Positions 17,924 through 27,508 of a DNA stretch of 64,000 nucleotides are shown here, one piece after another (within the stretch, counting starts at the first letter, position 1; every line of letters begins with the position of its first letter). The DNA lies in the NCBI RefSeq assembly GCF_003967555.1, contig NZ_BIFS01000002.1:1054001-1118000 (forward strand). The letters run 5' to 3'. The stretch comes from Dictyobacter kobayashii. Lineage in GTDB: Bacteria; Chloroflexota; Ktedonobacteria; Ktedonobacterales; Ktedonobacteraceae. Made by a program: the position numbers and the translations under genes. Under the pieces are notes generated by a model that was not told the DNA's origin, did not search any database, and worked only from the letters and a program-made list of their open reading frames with translations.

Positions 17924-19653
17924 GTGACCAACAGGCAGCATCTCACTGGCGCACAAGCAGTCATCGCCGCATTACGCGCAAATAATGTTGATACAATTTT
18001 CGGCATTCCCGGTGTTCATACATTACCAATCTATGATGCTATCTATAATGAATCCGGGATACGGCACATTCTAGCCCGCCACGAGCAAGGTGCTGGCTTT
18101 ATGGCCGAAGGCTATGCACGCGCAACTGGACGACCAGGGGTTGTTTGTACGATCACAGGACCTGGTTTAACCAATGTGTGCACTCCGGCGGCCAGCGCTT
18201 ATGCCGACTCTGTACCGTTATTGATTATCAGTAGTTCGCAATCTCGTGCAGCACAGGGACATGGCCGTGGAGAATTACATGAAATCAAAGATCAGCTGGG
18301 TGTCATGCAATCCCTGGTAGGCTGGACACGCACAGTCAACTACGTAGAAGAGATTTCCGAGGCCATTCATGATGCCTTCCGCGTCATGCTGCAAGGAAGG
18401 CCACGCGGCGCTTATGTGCAGATTCCTTGCGACCTGCTCAGCCAGGCCGCCGATGTAGATATTACAATCCCTGGTCCCTTTGAGCGCCCGCTGCCCAATA
18501 TCGAAGCGCTCACAGAAGCGGTAGAGATCTTACGCGAGTCTGAGCGTCCTTTAATTGTGGCAGGCGCCGGAGTCACGGCAGCAAATGCCAATCAACAATT
18601 ACTCCAACTGGCCGAACTGCTTCAGGCCCCGGTCCTCCTCGGCAGTAAGAGCCACGATGTATTGCCCACCAAACATCCATTGGTACTTTCCACCAACGAT
18701 AATCTCCCATTAGAGCTGGATGCCTTTATCGCGACCCGTGATGCAGTACTGGTCGTAGGAAGCAAGCTTGGGGCTGAAAGAACCGCCGACCGCCGCTTAC
18801 CTTTCCCCAAACGCCTGATCCATATCGATATCGATCCAACGGAGATTGGGCACAATTATCGCACCCAGATTGGTATTATCTCCGACGCCAGGGTGGCATT
18901 AGAGGCCCTCTATAAATTTTTAAAGGAATTTCCACAGGAGCGCACCGCACCATATAGTGCACTGGATGATTTACGCGAAGCTCTCTATCTACATACAGTA
19001 GACTTTCAGGGTATAAATTTTAATATGCTGGAAGGCGTACAAGATGCGCTGGCGCAATTGCCAGCTGATACAGTGGTGGTGGCGGATATGACCATGCTGG
19101 GTTATGCTGCAGCCCAGCACCTGACGATGCGCCAGCCACGTACATTCATTCATCCTGCCGAGCTCTGCACAATTGGTAGTGGCTTACCAATTGCTATTGG
19201 TGCGCAGGTCGCACATCCTGGACGTCCGGTGATCGCGTTGTGCGGAGATGGTGGTTTCCTTTTGAATAGCAGTGAGCTGGCAACCGCAGCCCAGGAGAAG
19301 CTTCCAGTCATTATAGTTATTTTTAATGACGCGACCTTTACAGGGTAAAAACAGATCAGCAGCGCAACTATGAAAGCCGCTATATCGCCACCGATCTATT
19401 AGCTCCCGACTATATAGCCCTGGCACGAGCTTTTCACGCGGAGAGCGTGCGAGTAACAACGCCAGAAGAACTAAGCCAGGCCATCCAGAACGCGACAAAG
19501 CATGCGGGCCCGACAGTCATCGAGGCTCCCTGCTGCCACGCCAATGGAATAATGAGCGCTCCGTCGAGCAATCAATTACAACACTGGCATAAGTTCAAGC
19601 GCAGTAGATGCGCCCCTCGCGGGCGCTTATTGCTCTTCACACCCAAAACGTAG
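17924..19653 (+). CDS. ThDP-dependent enzyme, acetolactate-synthase/AruI-like (one frame slip)
   Basis: GTG 17924 behind GAGGAGTCTCACGC. The frame stops at 19348, but adding one G to the GGG at 19343-19345 continues it as TGVKTDQQRNYESRYIATD to 19653, about 576 residues, a full ThDP-enzyme length. Domains in order: PYR (IFGIPGVHT, RHEQGAGFMAEGYAR with the catalytic Glu), central FAD/DHAP-type domain, and PP (ICGDGG-like LCGDGGFLLNSSEL...FND). The GRGELHEIKDQ stretch resembles 2-keto-acid decarboxylases of the AruI type more than true IlvB. It converges on a sugar-acid dehydratase gene. Confidence 0.8.
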
Positions 19654-19674
19654 GTGCGGCGGGCCGCACCTACG
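19649..19674. terminator. Hairpin between convergent ThDP-enzyme and dehydratase genes
   Basis: CGTAGGTGCGGC (19649-19660) pairs perfectly with GCCGCACCTACG (19663-19674). It straddles the stop of the ThDP gene and lies just beyond the stop of the dehydratase gene. Confidence 0.6.
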
Positions 19675-19682
19675 AGCAAGCG

Positions 19683-21220
19683 CTACATCGTGGCTCCCAG
19701 TATCCAGGGCGCGAACTCCTCTTCACCCAGTCCCTGTGCCTCACTTTTACTTTGCTTACCACTGGCCACCGCAATTACCTCATCCAGAATACGCCGCCCT
19801 ACTTCCTCAGTACTGACACCATCGAGGACTACGCCAGCATCAATATCCATGTCATCTGGCATATTTTCATACAGGGGTGTATTGGAGGAGACTTTAATCG
19901 ATGGTGCAGGTTTAAAGCCAAACATCGAGCCACGGCCGGTCGTAAAAACAATGATATTGCAGCCGCCGGCAACCTGACCCGTTACCGAAACAGGATCATA
20001 ACCGGGTGTATCCATCACGACCAGGCCACGTTCGGTAATGGGTTGTGCATAGGTATAAACGGCATTGAGTGGTGTGGTGCCCCCCTTGGCGGTTGCTCCC
20101 AGGGACTTCTCATAAATGGTGGTCAGACCTCCCAGCTTATTTCCTGGAGAAGGATTATTGTTCATCTCCATATCATTGATAGCTGTATAGTGCTCCCACC
20201 AGCGCAGGCGCTCCACAAAGGCCTCACCAACCTCACGGCTGCGGGCACGACGCAAGAGAATATGTTCCGCCCATAAATTTCAGGGGTCTCGCTCAAACAC
20301 CGCAGTCCCGCCCTGGCGCACCAGCTCATCCACGCAGAATCCCAGACCGGGATTAGAGGTAATACCACTCCAACCATCGCTACCACCACATTGGAGTGCA
20401 AGCTTCAACTCTGAAATTGGCACTTCTTCACGCTGCACGTCATTCACCTGTGGTAAGAGCTCGCCGACAATGCGGGCGCCTTCAGCGACAGTATGAGCCA
20501 CGCCATGATTTTCCTGCAGCGTTAAAAAGTATGGCTGCTTCCATTGCTGCGCCCCATCAAGCTGCATGGCCTGAATCATATCCTGTAACTGGTTGCTCTC
20601 ACAACCTAATCCAACCAGCAGATAGGCACCCAATATTAGGATGCAGCGCCATCCCGACAATACGCGTTGCAGTTGCTCAACCGCGGCGCTCCCTGTACGC
20701 ATCCCACAACCACTCTTATGCGTCAGACCAATCACGCCATCGACATTGGGATAGGCACGCATCACTTCGGGTCCAAAACGTTGTTGGATCGCACGTACCG
20801 TTGAGGCGGAACAATTAACTGAGCTGATAATCGCCACATAATTGCGGGTCCCCACCTTACCATCAGGACGGCGGTATCCCATAAAAGTGCGGCGCTGCCC
20901 CTCAGGCACATAAGCACCGGATGCACATCTACTCCATATTCGTATTGCTGCTGCAATTCTCCAACCGAGAGATTGTGGGTGTGGACATGCTCACCGGCCG
21001 CAATTGGTCGCGAGGCAAAACCGATTACTGATCCATAGCGACGTACAGGTTGGCCTTCAGCCACCGCATGCAGCGCCACTTTATGGCCCGAGAGCACACG
21101 CTGAGCGACCTCTATAGAGACGGCTGGTTCACCCGGCAGGCGCAAAACAACGCCGCGGCTAAGCGGAACGCGGGCAATCGCCACATCATCTTTAGGGTGG
21201 AGCAAAAATAGCGACCTCAT
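19683..21220 (-). CDS. uxaA: UxaA/GarD-family altronate-type dehydratase (three frame slips)
   Basis: Three open pieces rejoin into about 510 residues, the family length, after adding a base at 20917-20918 (restoring PGAYVPEGQ), removing one from the G4 at 20283-20286 and adding one at 20270-20272 (restoring FERDPEIYGAEHILLRRA). N-terminal SAF domain (HPKDDVAIARVPL to AAGEHVHTHN), then the catalytic part (SSVNCSASTVRAIQQRF, THKSGCGM, GLGCESNQ, KLALQCGGSDGWSGITSNP). UxaA enzymes dehydrate altronate, galactarate or similar sugar acids with a metal ion. ATG 21220 is chosen by alignment to the family's start; ATG 21307 is an alternative. Slips are probably sequencing errors. Confidence 0.75.
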
Positions 21221-21441
21221 TGAGCTCAATGGCTCTCCACGCGCCACAATGCCGGGCTGAATTGTATGTAATGATCCAGATGTAGGAGATAATTCCGAGG
21301 TATCCATAAGGCATCATTCACTTTCTATATATGCTTCGCGTTTATATCAAGCAAAAGTCAGAGCAATAAGTCGGCCTTGCAAGCCTGCCCGAACTATGCG
21401 TGAGCGCGCAAAATATGCTCAAAAGGTACAAATTATGCTCA

Positions 21442-22730
21442 TCAGCCAGATAAAAAGGCTGACTGGATCCCAATTTGTTCAATATCACAATCAGAGCGTA
21501 AAAATTCCAGGCTGGCCGGGCTGGCCAGGATATATTCCAGGCTCAGAGTATTTTTGATGCGTGCCAGGCGCACCTGATTAAGATCTGGTCGACCACAACT
21601 GCGAATAGCCGCCGCGACCGCCTCACGCTCGGTCTCCAGTATCAGCGGCAGTTTTGGAAGAATTCAGCGCGATCACACCGGCAGTAAGGCTATTAATATA
21701 AAAGGACTGGCTATCCAGTTGCTCGTACACACTGGCCGTGGTGAAATCTGCTTGCCCCAGGCCAATCGCATTACCATGTGATGCCTCGGTCAGACGCAAT
21801 ACCGCAATAGTGGTAGCCTCGACCGCAGTCTGCTTTTGTGGGCCCCAACGCATGCGTCCAATGATATTAGGGTCCATACCAGCCCCACTGATATTTTTTC
21901 CCATTTCATCAACTATCAGCACATCCAGGTCATTCCACGGCAAACGCGGCATCAAAGAACGAGCCCGATCCAAGAGGAGAACGTTCTGGCTCAGTACCAA
22001 TACCTTCCGGTGGCAGGCATACTACTTCAGCCACCTCGTCATAGGCATTCTCAATAACTGCCAGCCCACACAAAATGGGAGCATGCGCAACTGAAAACTT
22101 TGCCACCTCAGAAATCTGCACCCGCAAGCCATCCAGGCCCCAGGAATGAAGGGTCAATGCGCCCTGGTGCTTGCCCAATCCAATGGCCAGCATCTTTGAT
22201 AAGCCGCTTTCAATGGGAGCGGTAAAATCAGTATGGGGCTTGATACGATTGAGCACCACAATACCATCCGCAGCATTAGCAACCTGATCTATATACACAG
22301 GCAACCCATCAGGGAGGGTACCCAACAGATCCACTTCGAGAGATGAGATAATGGGGATGCCACAGTATTCCTCAGTTACCCCCAGGCTCTCTACGATCGC
22401 ACGTTGACCTTCAGGAGTGGCACCACCATGGCTGCCCATGGCAGGCACAATAAACGGTTCAGCGCCGTAGCCTTTCAGGGTACTGGCCACGGCCCGCACA
22501 CAATCAAAGCCAGGTCCGCGATTCGCGATCCCTCGACTGCCTACCGTGATCGCTATACGAGCCCCCGGCTTGATCTGCTCAGCCAGATGCTGGCCCGCTA
22601 AAGCCTCTACCACCGCCTCAACTACGTTCTCAAGGCGCTCACGAGGGAAACGCTGCCGCAATAATTGAAGTGGCGGCAAAGGAACAGAGGGAAATAAATG
22701 ATAGGTATCCCGATATGGGTGAAAAGCCAT
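21442..22730 (-). CDS. LarA-like (DUF2088) lactate-racemase-family protein (two frame slips)
   Basis: ATG 22730 follows GGAGGTTTTCAT. Removing one base at 21980-21981 and one A at 21652-21655 joins three pieces to 428 residues ending at TGA 21442-21444, as expected for LarA relatives. N-terminal domain: ITVGSRGIANR, VPAMGSHGGATPEGQ (the His that binds the nickel-pincer cofactor in LarA), VVLNRIKPHTDFTAPIESGLSKM. C-terminal part: DMNP-like VDEMGKNISGAGMDPN and TNTLS-type KNTLSLEYI. It lies beside the altronate-type dehydratase, so it likely acts on a sugar acid. No larB/C/E cofactor genes occur in the window. Confidence 0.7.
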
Positions 22731-22939
22731 ATGAAAACCTCCAGCTGTGGACGCTAACATTGCAGCACTACAATGCAAAAAAGCAACAGGGGAAACGCTA
22801 CATTTTCATTGGTTACTGCAATCATAACACATTACCGATAATACCCTCTATTATTCTTAGCTTTTCCAGGTTTTTTTTAAGTTCCTCTTTGGCGCCTACG
22901 GCGCCGGGTTGGAGGTGTGGAGTGTATAATGCATGCACA

Positions 22940-24622
22940 TCAGGTAAGCGGGCGTAGTCCGAACTTGCCGAAGAGGCGCGCAAAGACGAATAGATCTTCG
23001 GGACAGAAGCGTAAGAGGACGAGCGTGTAACAGTAGATGCAAAAAAAAAGGACCATAGCTACGAGGATTTCAAGCCAGCGAAAGCCAGCAGTTTCATACT
23101 GGATACATTGCAGCAAGAGGCTTCCAATCAAAGAGGCGATCCCTCCAGCAACTAATGGCTTGTATAGTTCCCAGCGAAACGGCTGCATTTTCAAGCGCCA
23201 GCTCACCCAACAAAAGCTCATTCCATAAGTGATGATAGCCGAAAAAAAGACTCCCAGCGCGGCTCCCAGGGCTCCATAATGGAGTATCAGTATAAACGAA
23301 AGCGCGATATTGGCTCCAATAGAGAGCGTGCTATTGATCATAATCAAGCGTGGTGGCCCGACCATAGCAAAAATATATGAAGCCGGGCCCAGGACAGCAT
23401 AAACCAGAAAGCCGATGCAAACAATAATCAACACATTCTCATATCCAACATACTCTGCACCAAATCCCTCCAACACTGATTGTCGAAAGACCAGAAACCA
23501 GAGAAATATTGGCAGGCTCAATGAGACAGACCAGCGCGTGACGGCGATGTACATTTGCTGGATGCGCGTCAGGAGACCATGGTAATAATATTCAGCAATC
23601 AAGGGGGTATAGCGAACGGAGAGGGCCGCCATTGGCATAGTTACAAACATGGCGGCCCGCTCGGCAATCAGATAACCGGCGGCCTGGCTGGGCATAGCCA
23701 GGAATCCAAGCAAGATCGCGTTAACGGTATCGGCCAGCGCATAAACCAGACCATTAAAAAACATCGGCAGCGTTAAAGCCATCCATAACCTCGCCTGATA
23801 GCGGGCACGCACCCGGCTAGTATGCTGCTTAATAATCTTTGTGAGTACAAACTGCCCAATCAGCACGGAAAAGGCGTAGCCAGCGATGGTAGAAAAGCTA
23901 AGCCCCTCCATTTTCCACCCAAGTAGAAAGACTACTACCAGCACCAGCAACGTCAGAATAGGCTGCACTAAACGCTCAACACACATTTTCCAGAGTACTT
24001 CTTTGAAGGCCTGCAGGCCCGCGGTAATGACCGTTTGGAGGGCAATGAGAGGAATAAGCAAACTTGTCTCCTGCAAAAGCAAAAGGCAGGAGGTATCGTG
24101 ATAGAAAAGCAAGGCGATTCGCGGCGTCCATACAAAGAAGAGTAAACTGATAAGCAGGCCCAGAATAATGGTGATCCATAGGATAAAACGCGCCAACCCC
24201 ACCATCAGCTCAGGTGCTTTCTGTAAGCGATAAGAGGGAAGAAGGCGCACAAAGACAACATCAAAACCTAATTTTGCCATCCAACCCAGAATATAGGTCA
24301 GGCTATAAATTTCACCAAACATACCATAGACGCCCGGCGAAACCATACGGGCCATAAAAATGTTGGTTATGTAACGCACCAGCGTTGACCCCAGATAGCC
24401 GGCACTGGCAACCGTACTACCACCCACGACCTCGCTCATATCTGTACAGAGAGCCGCAAGTTCTTCCTGTAAAGGGGCAGGAAACACCACACATTCAGGT
24501 ACAAGCCGATCATCTATCAGCACTTTATCCATTCGTGCTTTGACACTACGACCTATCGGCTGAAAGGGGATTTGAGATTGATTTTGCCGTGCCAGCCGCT
24601 TTCGTGCACGCATAAGCGACAT
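22940..24622 (-). CDS. Polysaccharide/lipid-linked oligosaccharide flippase (Wzx/MurJ-like)
   Basis: About 560 residues from ATG 24622, behind GGGAGGAGTATATGT. A cytoplasmic N-terminal tail of some 75 residues precedes 12-14 transmembrane helices; the first membrane stretch (GSTVASAGYLGSTLVRYITNIFMARMVSPGVYGMFGE... region) is the characteristic opening of the polysaccharide biosynthesis protein family of the MOP superfamily. These translocate lipid-linked sugars across the inner membrane. No glycosyltransferase operon accompanies it here. Confidence 0.85.
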   Translation of the reverse strand: MSLMRARKRLARQNQSQIPFQPIGRSVKARMDKVLIDDRLVPECVVFPAPLQEELAALCTDMSEVVGGSTVASAGYLGSTLVRYITNIFMARMVSPGVYGMFGEIYSLTYILGWMAKLGFDVVFVRLLPSYRLQKAPELMVGLARFILWITIILGLLISLLFFVWTPRIALLFYHDTSCLLLLQETSLLIPLIALQTVITAGLQAFKEVLWKMCVERLVQPILTLLVLVVVFLLGWKMEGLSFSTIAGYAFSVLIGQFVLTKIIKQHTSRVRARYQARLWMALTLPMFFNGLVYALADTVNAILLGFLAMPSQAAGYLIAERAAMFVTMPMAALSVRYTPLIAEYYYHGLLTRIQQMYIAVTRWSVSLSLPIFLWFLVFRQSVLEGFGAEYVGYENVLIIVCIGFLVYAVLGPASYIFAMVGPPRLIMINSTLSIGANIALSFILILHYGALGAALGVFFSAIITYGMSFCWVSWRLKMQPFRWELYKPLVAGGIASLIGSLLLQCIQYETAGFRWLEILVAMVLFFCIYCYTLVLLRFCPEDLFVFARLFGKFGLRPLT

Positions 24623-24951
24623 ACATATACTCCTCCCACCAACTCTACCGCATCCAATAGTCGCCATACGGGATAAACAGACACCAGTTAAAAACAATAT
24701 AGCTGCAAAATACAGTATAGTTTCATTTTACACACTTTGCAAAAGATTGACAACAAGATATTAAAAAAGCGATCTTAGTTATATCTAAGATCGATATCAC
24801 AATTTTAATGAACAAATTTAGGTTCTCCGTCCTTCCGGGGAAGGACGGAGAGGTGGGTGGCGAGGACACCTCGCGCTCCGTCAGGGGCTGCCGCCCCTGC
24901 ACCCCGCTTTCCCCCTAAAGGACATAGGCCCCAAATTTAGTAATATATTGC
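24623..24951. other. Structured spacer with one terminator and three GC-rich hairpins
   Basis: A terminator for the FHA gene lies at 24770-24793 (CGATCTTAG/CTAAGATCG) with six T on the minus strand. Further hairpins: CTCCGTCCTTCC with its complement at 24825-24850; CGAGG/CCTCG at 24861-24873; CAGGGGC/GCCCCTG at 24882-24899. AAATTT-containing segments flank the cluster at 24814-24819 and about 24934-24939. The GC-rich core contrasts with its AT-rich surroundings. Confidence 0.6.
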
Positions 24952-26760
24952 TCAGGAGAAGATAATGCCGGCATTGAAAATCGCCTGCTGGCGTTCCCTG
25001 AGCTGGGTGCTATCGATAGTATGGGCATCCATAAACGCTGTCAGGGAAACCAATAATTGGTATTCAATCAGCTTGAGGTAGTATTCCTGGTCCAGGCGCT
25101 GGAAATGACGCTGATAAGTGGCTGAACTGGCTATTTCACGCAGACTGGTGGTCGCACCATAATCGAAGGTAGGCTTATGCTCGATCTCTGTCTGCGTGCG
25201 CCGTCGCCGGGCCAACAGCCAGTCTTTTAGTAGATGGCCCACCAGGCGATAGGGTGTCAGCAAAATCATTGTCAGGGACGAAGGAACCGCCGTGCGCAAA
25301 AGCAGCTTAAAGAGCCAGCGTAGATCAAAGCGTGTGCGCATCTCATCAATCTCCCGATAGCGTTCATCAATTGGGGGCAACAAATAATCGTTACCTTCAA
25401 CCAGAAGATTATTGCCAATGCGATGAAACCTTAAGAAAAACGAAAGTACCAGATCCCCTTGCCAGAAATCTACTTTGTAGCATTGGTAATAACGAATATG
25501 CTCATCGTCCGCGCGCTCACTGGCACCCGCTTGATCTGGGGTAGTCCGATCCTTATACTTAAGCAGAATTGTATCATCTAACCATGTTACAGGATGAGCA
25601 AACGGATTAGGCAAAAATTCTCGCCTCTCACCAATCTCTTTGCCATCGACATATAATTTATCCTCTACGGTCAGACCAGTCAAATTTAGTTTCTTCATAT
25701 CGCTAGCCAGCGTATTGTAAAGTTCGCTCAAAGTAAAAGATTTGGGATGGGCCTTCTTCCCCAACAAATCCTTGCCTTTCGTGATATCTATCACAAACGA
25801 CCAGTTCTTTACATTCACGCCAGCACCTACAAATGGAGAGAAGCCACTATAGACCACCACATTCCCTGGTTTCTGTGGCAACCCCATATTCAAGTTCCAC
25901 TCCACCGAGGTTGGCAATGCCACGCCTCCTACACCTGGCGTAAAGTTACTACGGCGTAGTTTCCCGACCTCGGGCCCATAATAGCACCAGCAACGCTCAA
26001 CAATCAGGATCAACCAGCAAAGTATAAAGGGCAATAAATATGATAGCAAGCCAAAAATAGCAAGGCCAGGTCCAATCAGCCATAGACCCAAGACAAAAGC
26101 GGTAACCAGCGCAATGTCCCGTAATACAAAACGCCGCCGGGCCGCCAGCGTCCAGCGAGCAATCGCATGTACATCCAGGCCAGATGTATCTCCAAAAGTC
26201 CGTATATCCTCATTAAGGATATTGTTGTTAACATAATTGCAAAAATTTTCATCGCTATAAACAGCCATACATAGGTAACGGGTGGCTTCATTGCATGTCT
26301 GAGGCTGCTCTTCAAGGGCGGGGACCACAACAGGCTGTGATGTATGTGTGGCATGCTTCAGCATTACACGTGATAATTGTCCTTTGCCAATCACAGTGTC
26401 CACAGGGGGATCATTTTCTCGCACTGGCTTGCGAACTGGTTGATACACGACCTGTAGCTGGCACATAACCCCAAAATCGCCCAATGTAATCGTATCGCCA
26501 TCATGCAATTCAGCTCTGTGTGTCCGCTTTTGATTGATGGCTAGATAATTAGCCACATTAGACACGCCGATCATCAAATGTTCATGATCTTGCCAGATGT
26601 GTGCATGCCCCGGCTGAAGAGTAGGTATCCTGATCGTATCACTCAACGAGCTGCCAATCGAAATAGAGAGAGAAAGAGGAATTTCATATCTTTGTTGAGC
26701 GAGAGGGCCATTTGAGAATTGTAGATACATCCGATATGCTGTAGGTACGCGTGTCTCCAT
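24952..26760 (-). CDS. FHA-domain membrane protein
   Basis: 602 residues. Residues about 10-110 form an FHA domain (IPLSLSISIGSSLSDTIRIP, HAHIWQDHEHLMIGV, THRAELHDGDTITLG), a phosphothreonine-binding module. A hydrophobic hairpin (about 212-250, DIALVTAFVLGLWLIGPGLA and following) anchors the middle; the rest has two large soluble parts with no motif I know (NFTPGVGGVALPTSVEWNLN, then the FVIDITKGKDLLG region) and a second hydrophobic patch near 490-510. It resembles large orphan FHA membrane proteins of high-GC and filamentous bacteria. Partner kinases are not adjacent; a pseudokinase lies 8 kb away. Confidence 0.7.
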   Translation of the reverse strand: METRVPTAYRMYLQFSNGPLAQQRYEIPLSLSISIGSSLSDTIRIPTLQPGHAHIWQDHEHLMIGVSNVANYLAINQKRTHRAELHDGDTITLGDFGVMCQLQVVYQPVRKPVRENDPPVDTVIGKGQLSRVMLKHATHTSQPVVVPALEEQPQTCNEATRYLCMAVYSDENFCNYVNNNILNEDIRTFGDTSGLDVHAIARWTLAARRRFVLRDIALVTAFVLGLWLIGPGLAIFGLLSYLLPFILCWLILIVERCWCYYGPEVGKLRRSNFTPGVGGVALPTSVEWNLNMGLPQKPGNVVVYSGFSPFVGAGVNVKNWSFVIDITKGKDLLGKKAHPKSFTLSELYNTLASDMKKLNLTGLTVEDKLYVDGKEIGERREFLPNPFAHPVTWLDDTILLKYKDRTTPDQAGASERADDEHIRYYQCYKVDFWQGDLVLSFFLRFHRIGNNLLVEGNDYLLPPIDERYREIDEMRTRFDLRWLFKLLLRTAVPSSLTMILLTPYRLVGHLLKDWLLARRRRTQTEIEHKPTFDYGATTSLREIASSATYQRHFQRLDQEYYLKLIEYQLLVSLTAFMDAHTIDSTQLRERQQAIFNAGIIFS

Positions 26761-26828
26761 AGCAACTATACCCCTTTACCAAACCTACCATTTACCACAT
26801 ATGAATTTAAAGCGATGCTGGTTTTTGT

Positions 26829-26960
26829 GCTTAGACTCCCATTTTTATGGGAGTCTAAGCATGTGGCTCCCTTGCGGACGTGCGCTGACGCGCCCGCTTC
26901 ATTTTTTCTGTGTTGGTGTAAAAAGTGCGCAATGCGCACTTTTTACACCAACACAGAAAA
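26829..26960. mobile_element. MITE-like palindromic element, copy C
   Basis: A 14-bp hairpin (26829-26860, loop TTTT) is followed by the GC block GACGTGCGCTGACGCGCCCG (26877-26896), identical over 20 bases to copy B, then a perfect 27-bp stem (26904-26930 with 26934-26960, loop AAT). It lies in spacer 26761-27508. Confidence 0.75.
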
Positions 26961-27084
26961 TGTGTTTGATGATTTCTTGCACCAACACATGAAAATGGCT
27001 GGAAACTTTTTATGCTGTGTTAGATATTAACATAATTGAATTTTTCACTACTATACCTGCATTTTTAAGTACTGAATGGATGAA

Positions 27085-27200
27085 AGATGATAATACATTT
27101 CTTGCGTGATGTTGGATTTGTGCATAGCATAAGTTCTGCATCACGCATTTAACATGCTTCGGGCGTATTAGCGCATGTACGTATGGGAGTCTGAAGCGCT
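27085..27200 (-). repeat. Possible decayed inverted copy of the palindromic element
   Basis: Read on the minus strand this begins with CTTCAGACTCCCAT, as in copy C, then CATGCGCTAATACGCCCGAA, a diverged GC block, then an imperfect long stem. It faces copy C, so 26829-27200 may be one larger inverted unit. The rest of the spacer shows nothing else apart from the ade terminator. Confidence 0.4.
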
Positions 27201-27426
27201 CTAAGAAACATCCACACGTAGTATACACAGTTGCCAATATAAAAATTTGAGCGAAAGACAATTCTCAATAACAGGCTCGGTGCTGTCCTCAGGCGGTTAT
27301 AATTGTATATCTATACACAAAAAAATTTCTATATCATCCGGGTTCAGACAGTACTATAATACCAGTTAAAGTTGACAATAAATTTTTATTTTGGAGTAAG
27401 CAGTAATAAAAGCATCTATTATGTCA

Positions 27427-27477
27427 ACAAAAAAACGTCCAGTCAGAAGATATTAAACCATCTTGCTGGCCGGACGT
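27427..27477 (-). terminator. Intrinsic terminator of the adenine deaminase gene
   Basis: An imperfect stem of about 17 bp (27435-27451 with 27460-27477) is followed on the minus strand by a run of seven T. Confidence 0.75.
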
Positions 27478-27508
27478 GAGTGTATGCTTATGTCGAGAGG
27501 GGACAGGG

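Noticed and set aside
17924..19653. Assignment as acetolactate synthase IlvB
   Set aside because: No ilvN/ilvC neighbours, and the GRGELHE region fits AruI-like decarboxylases better.
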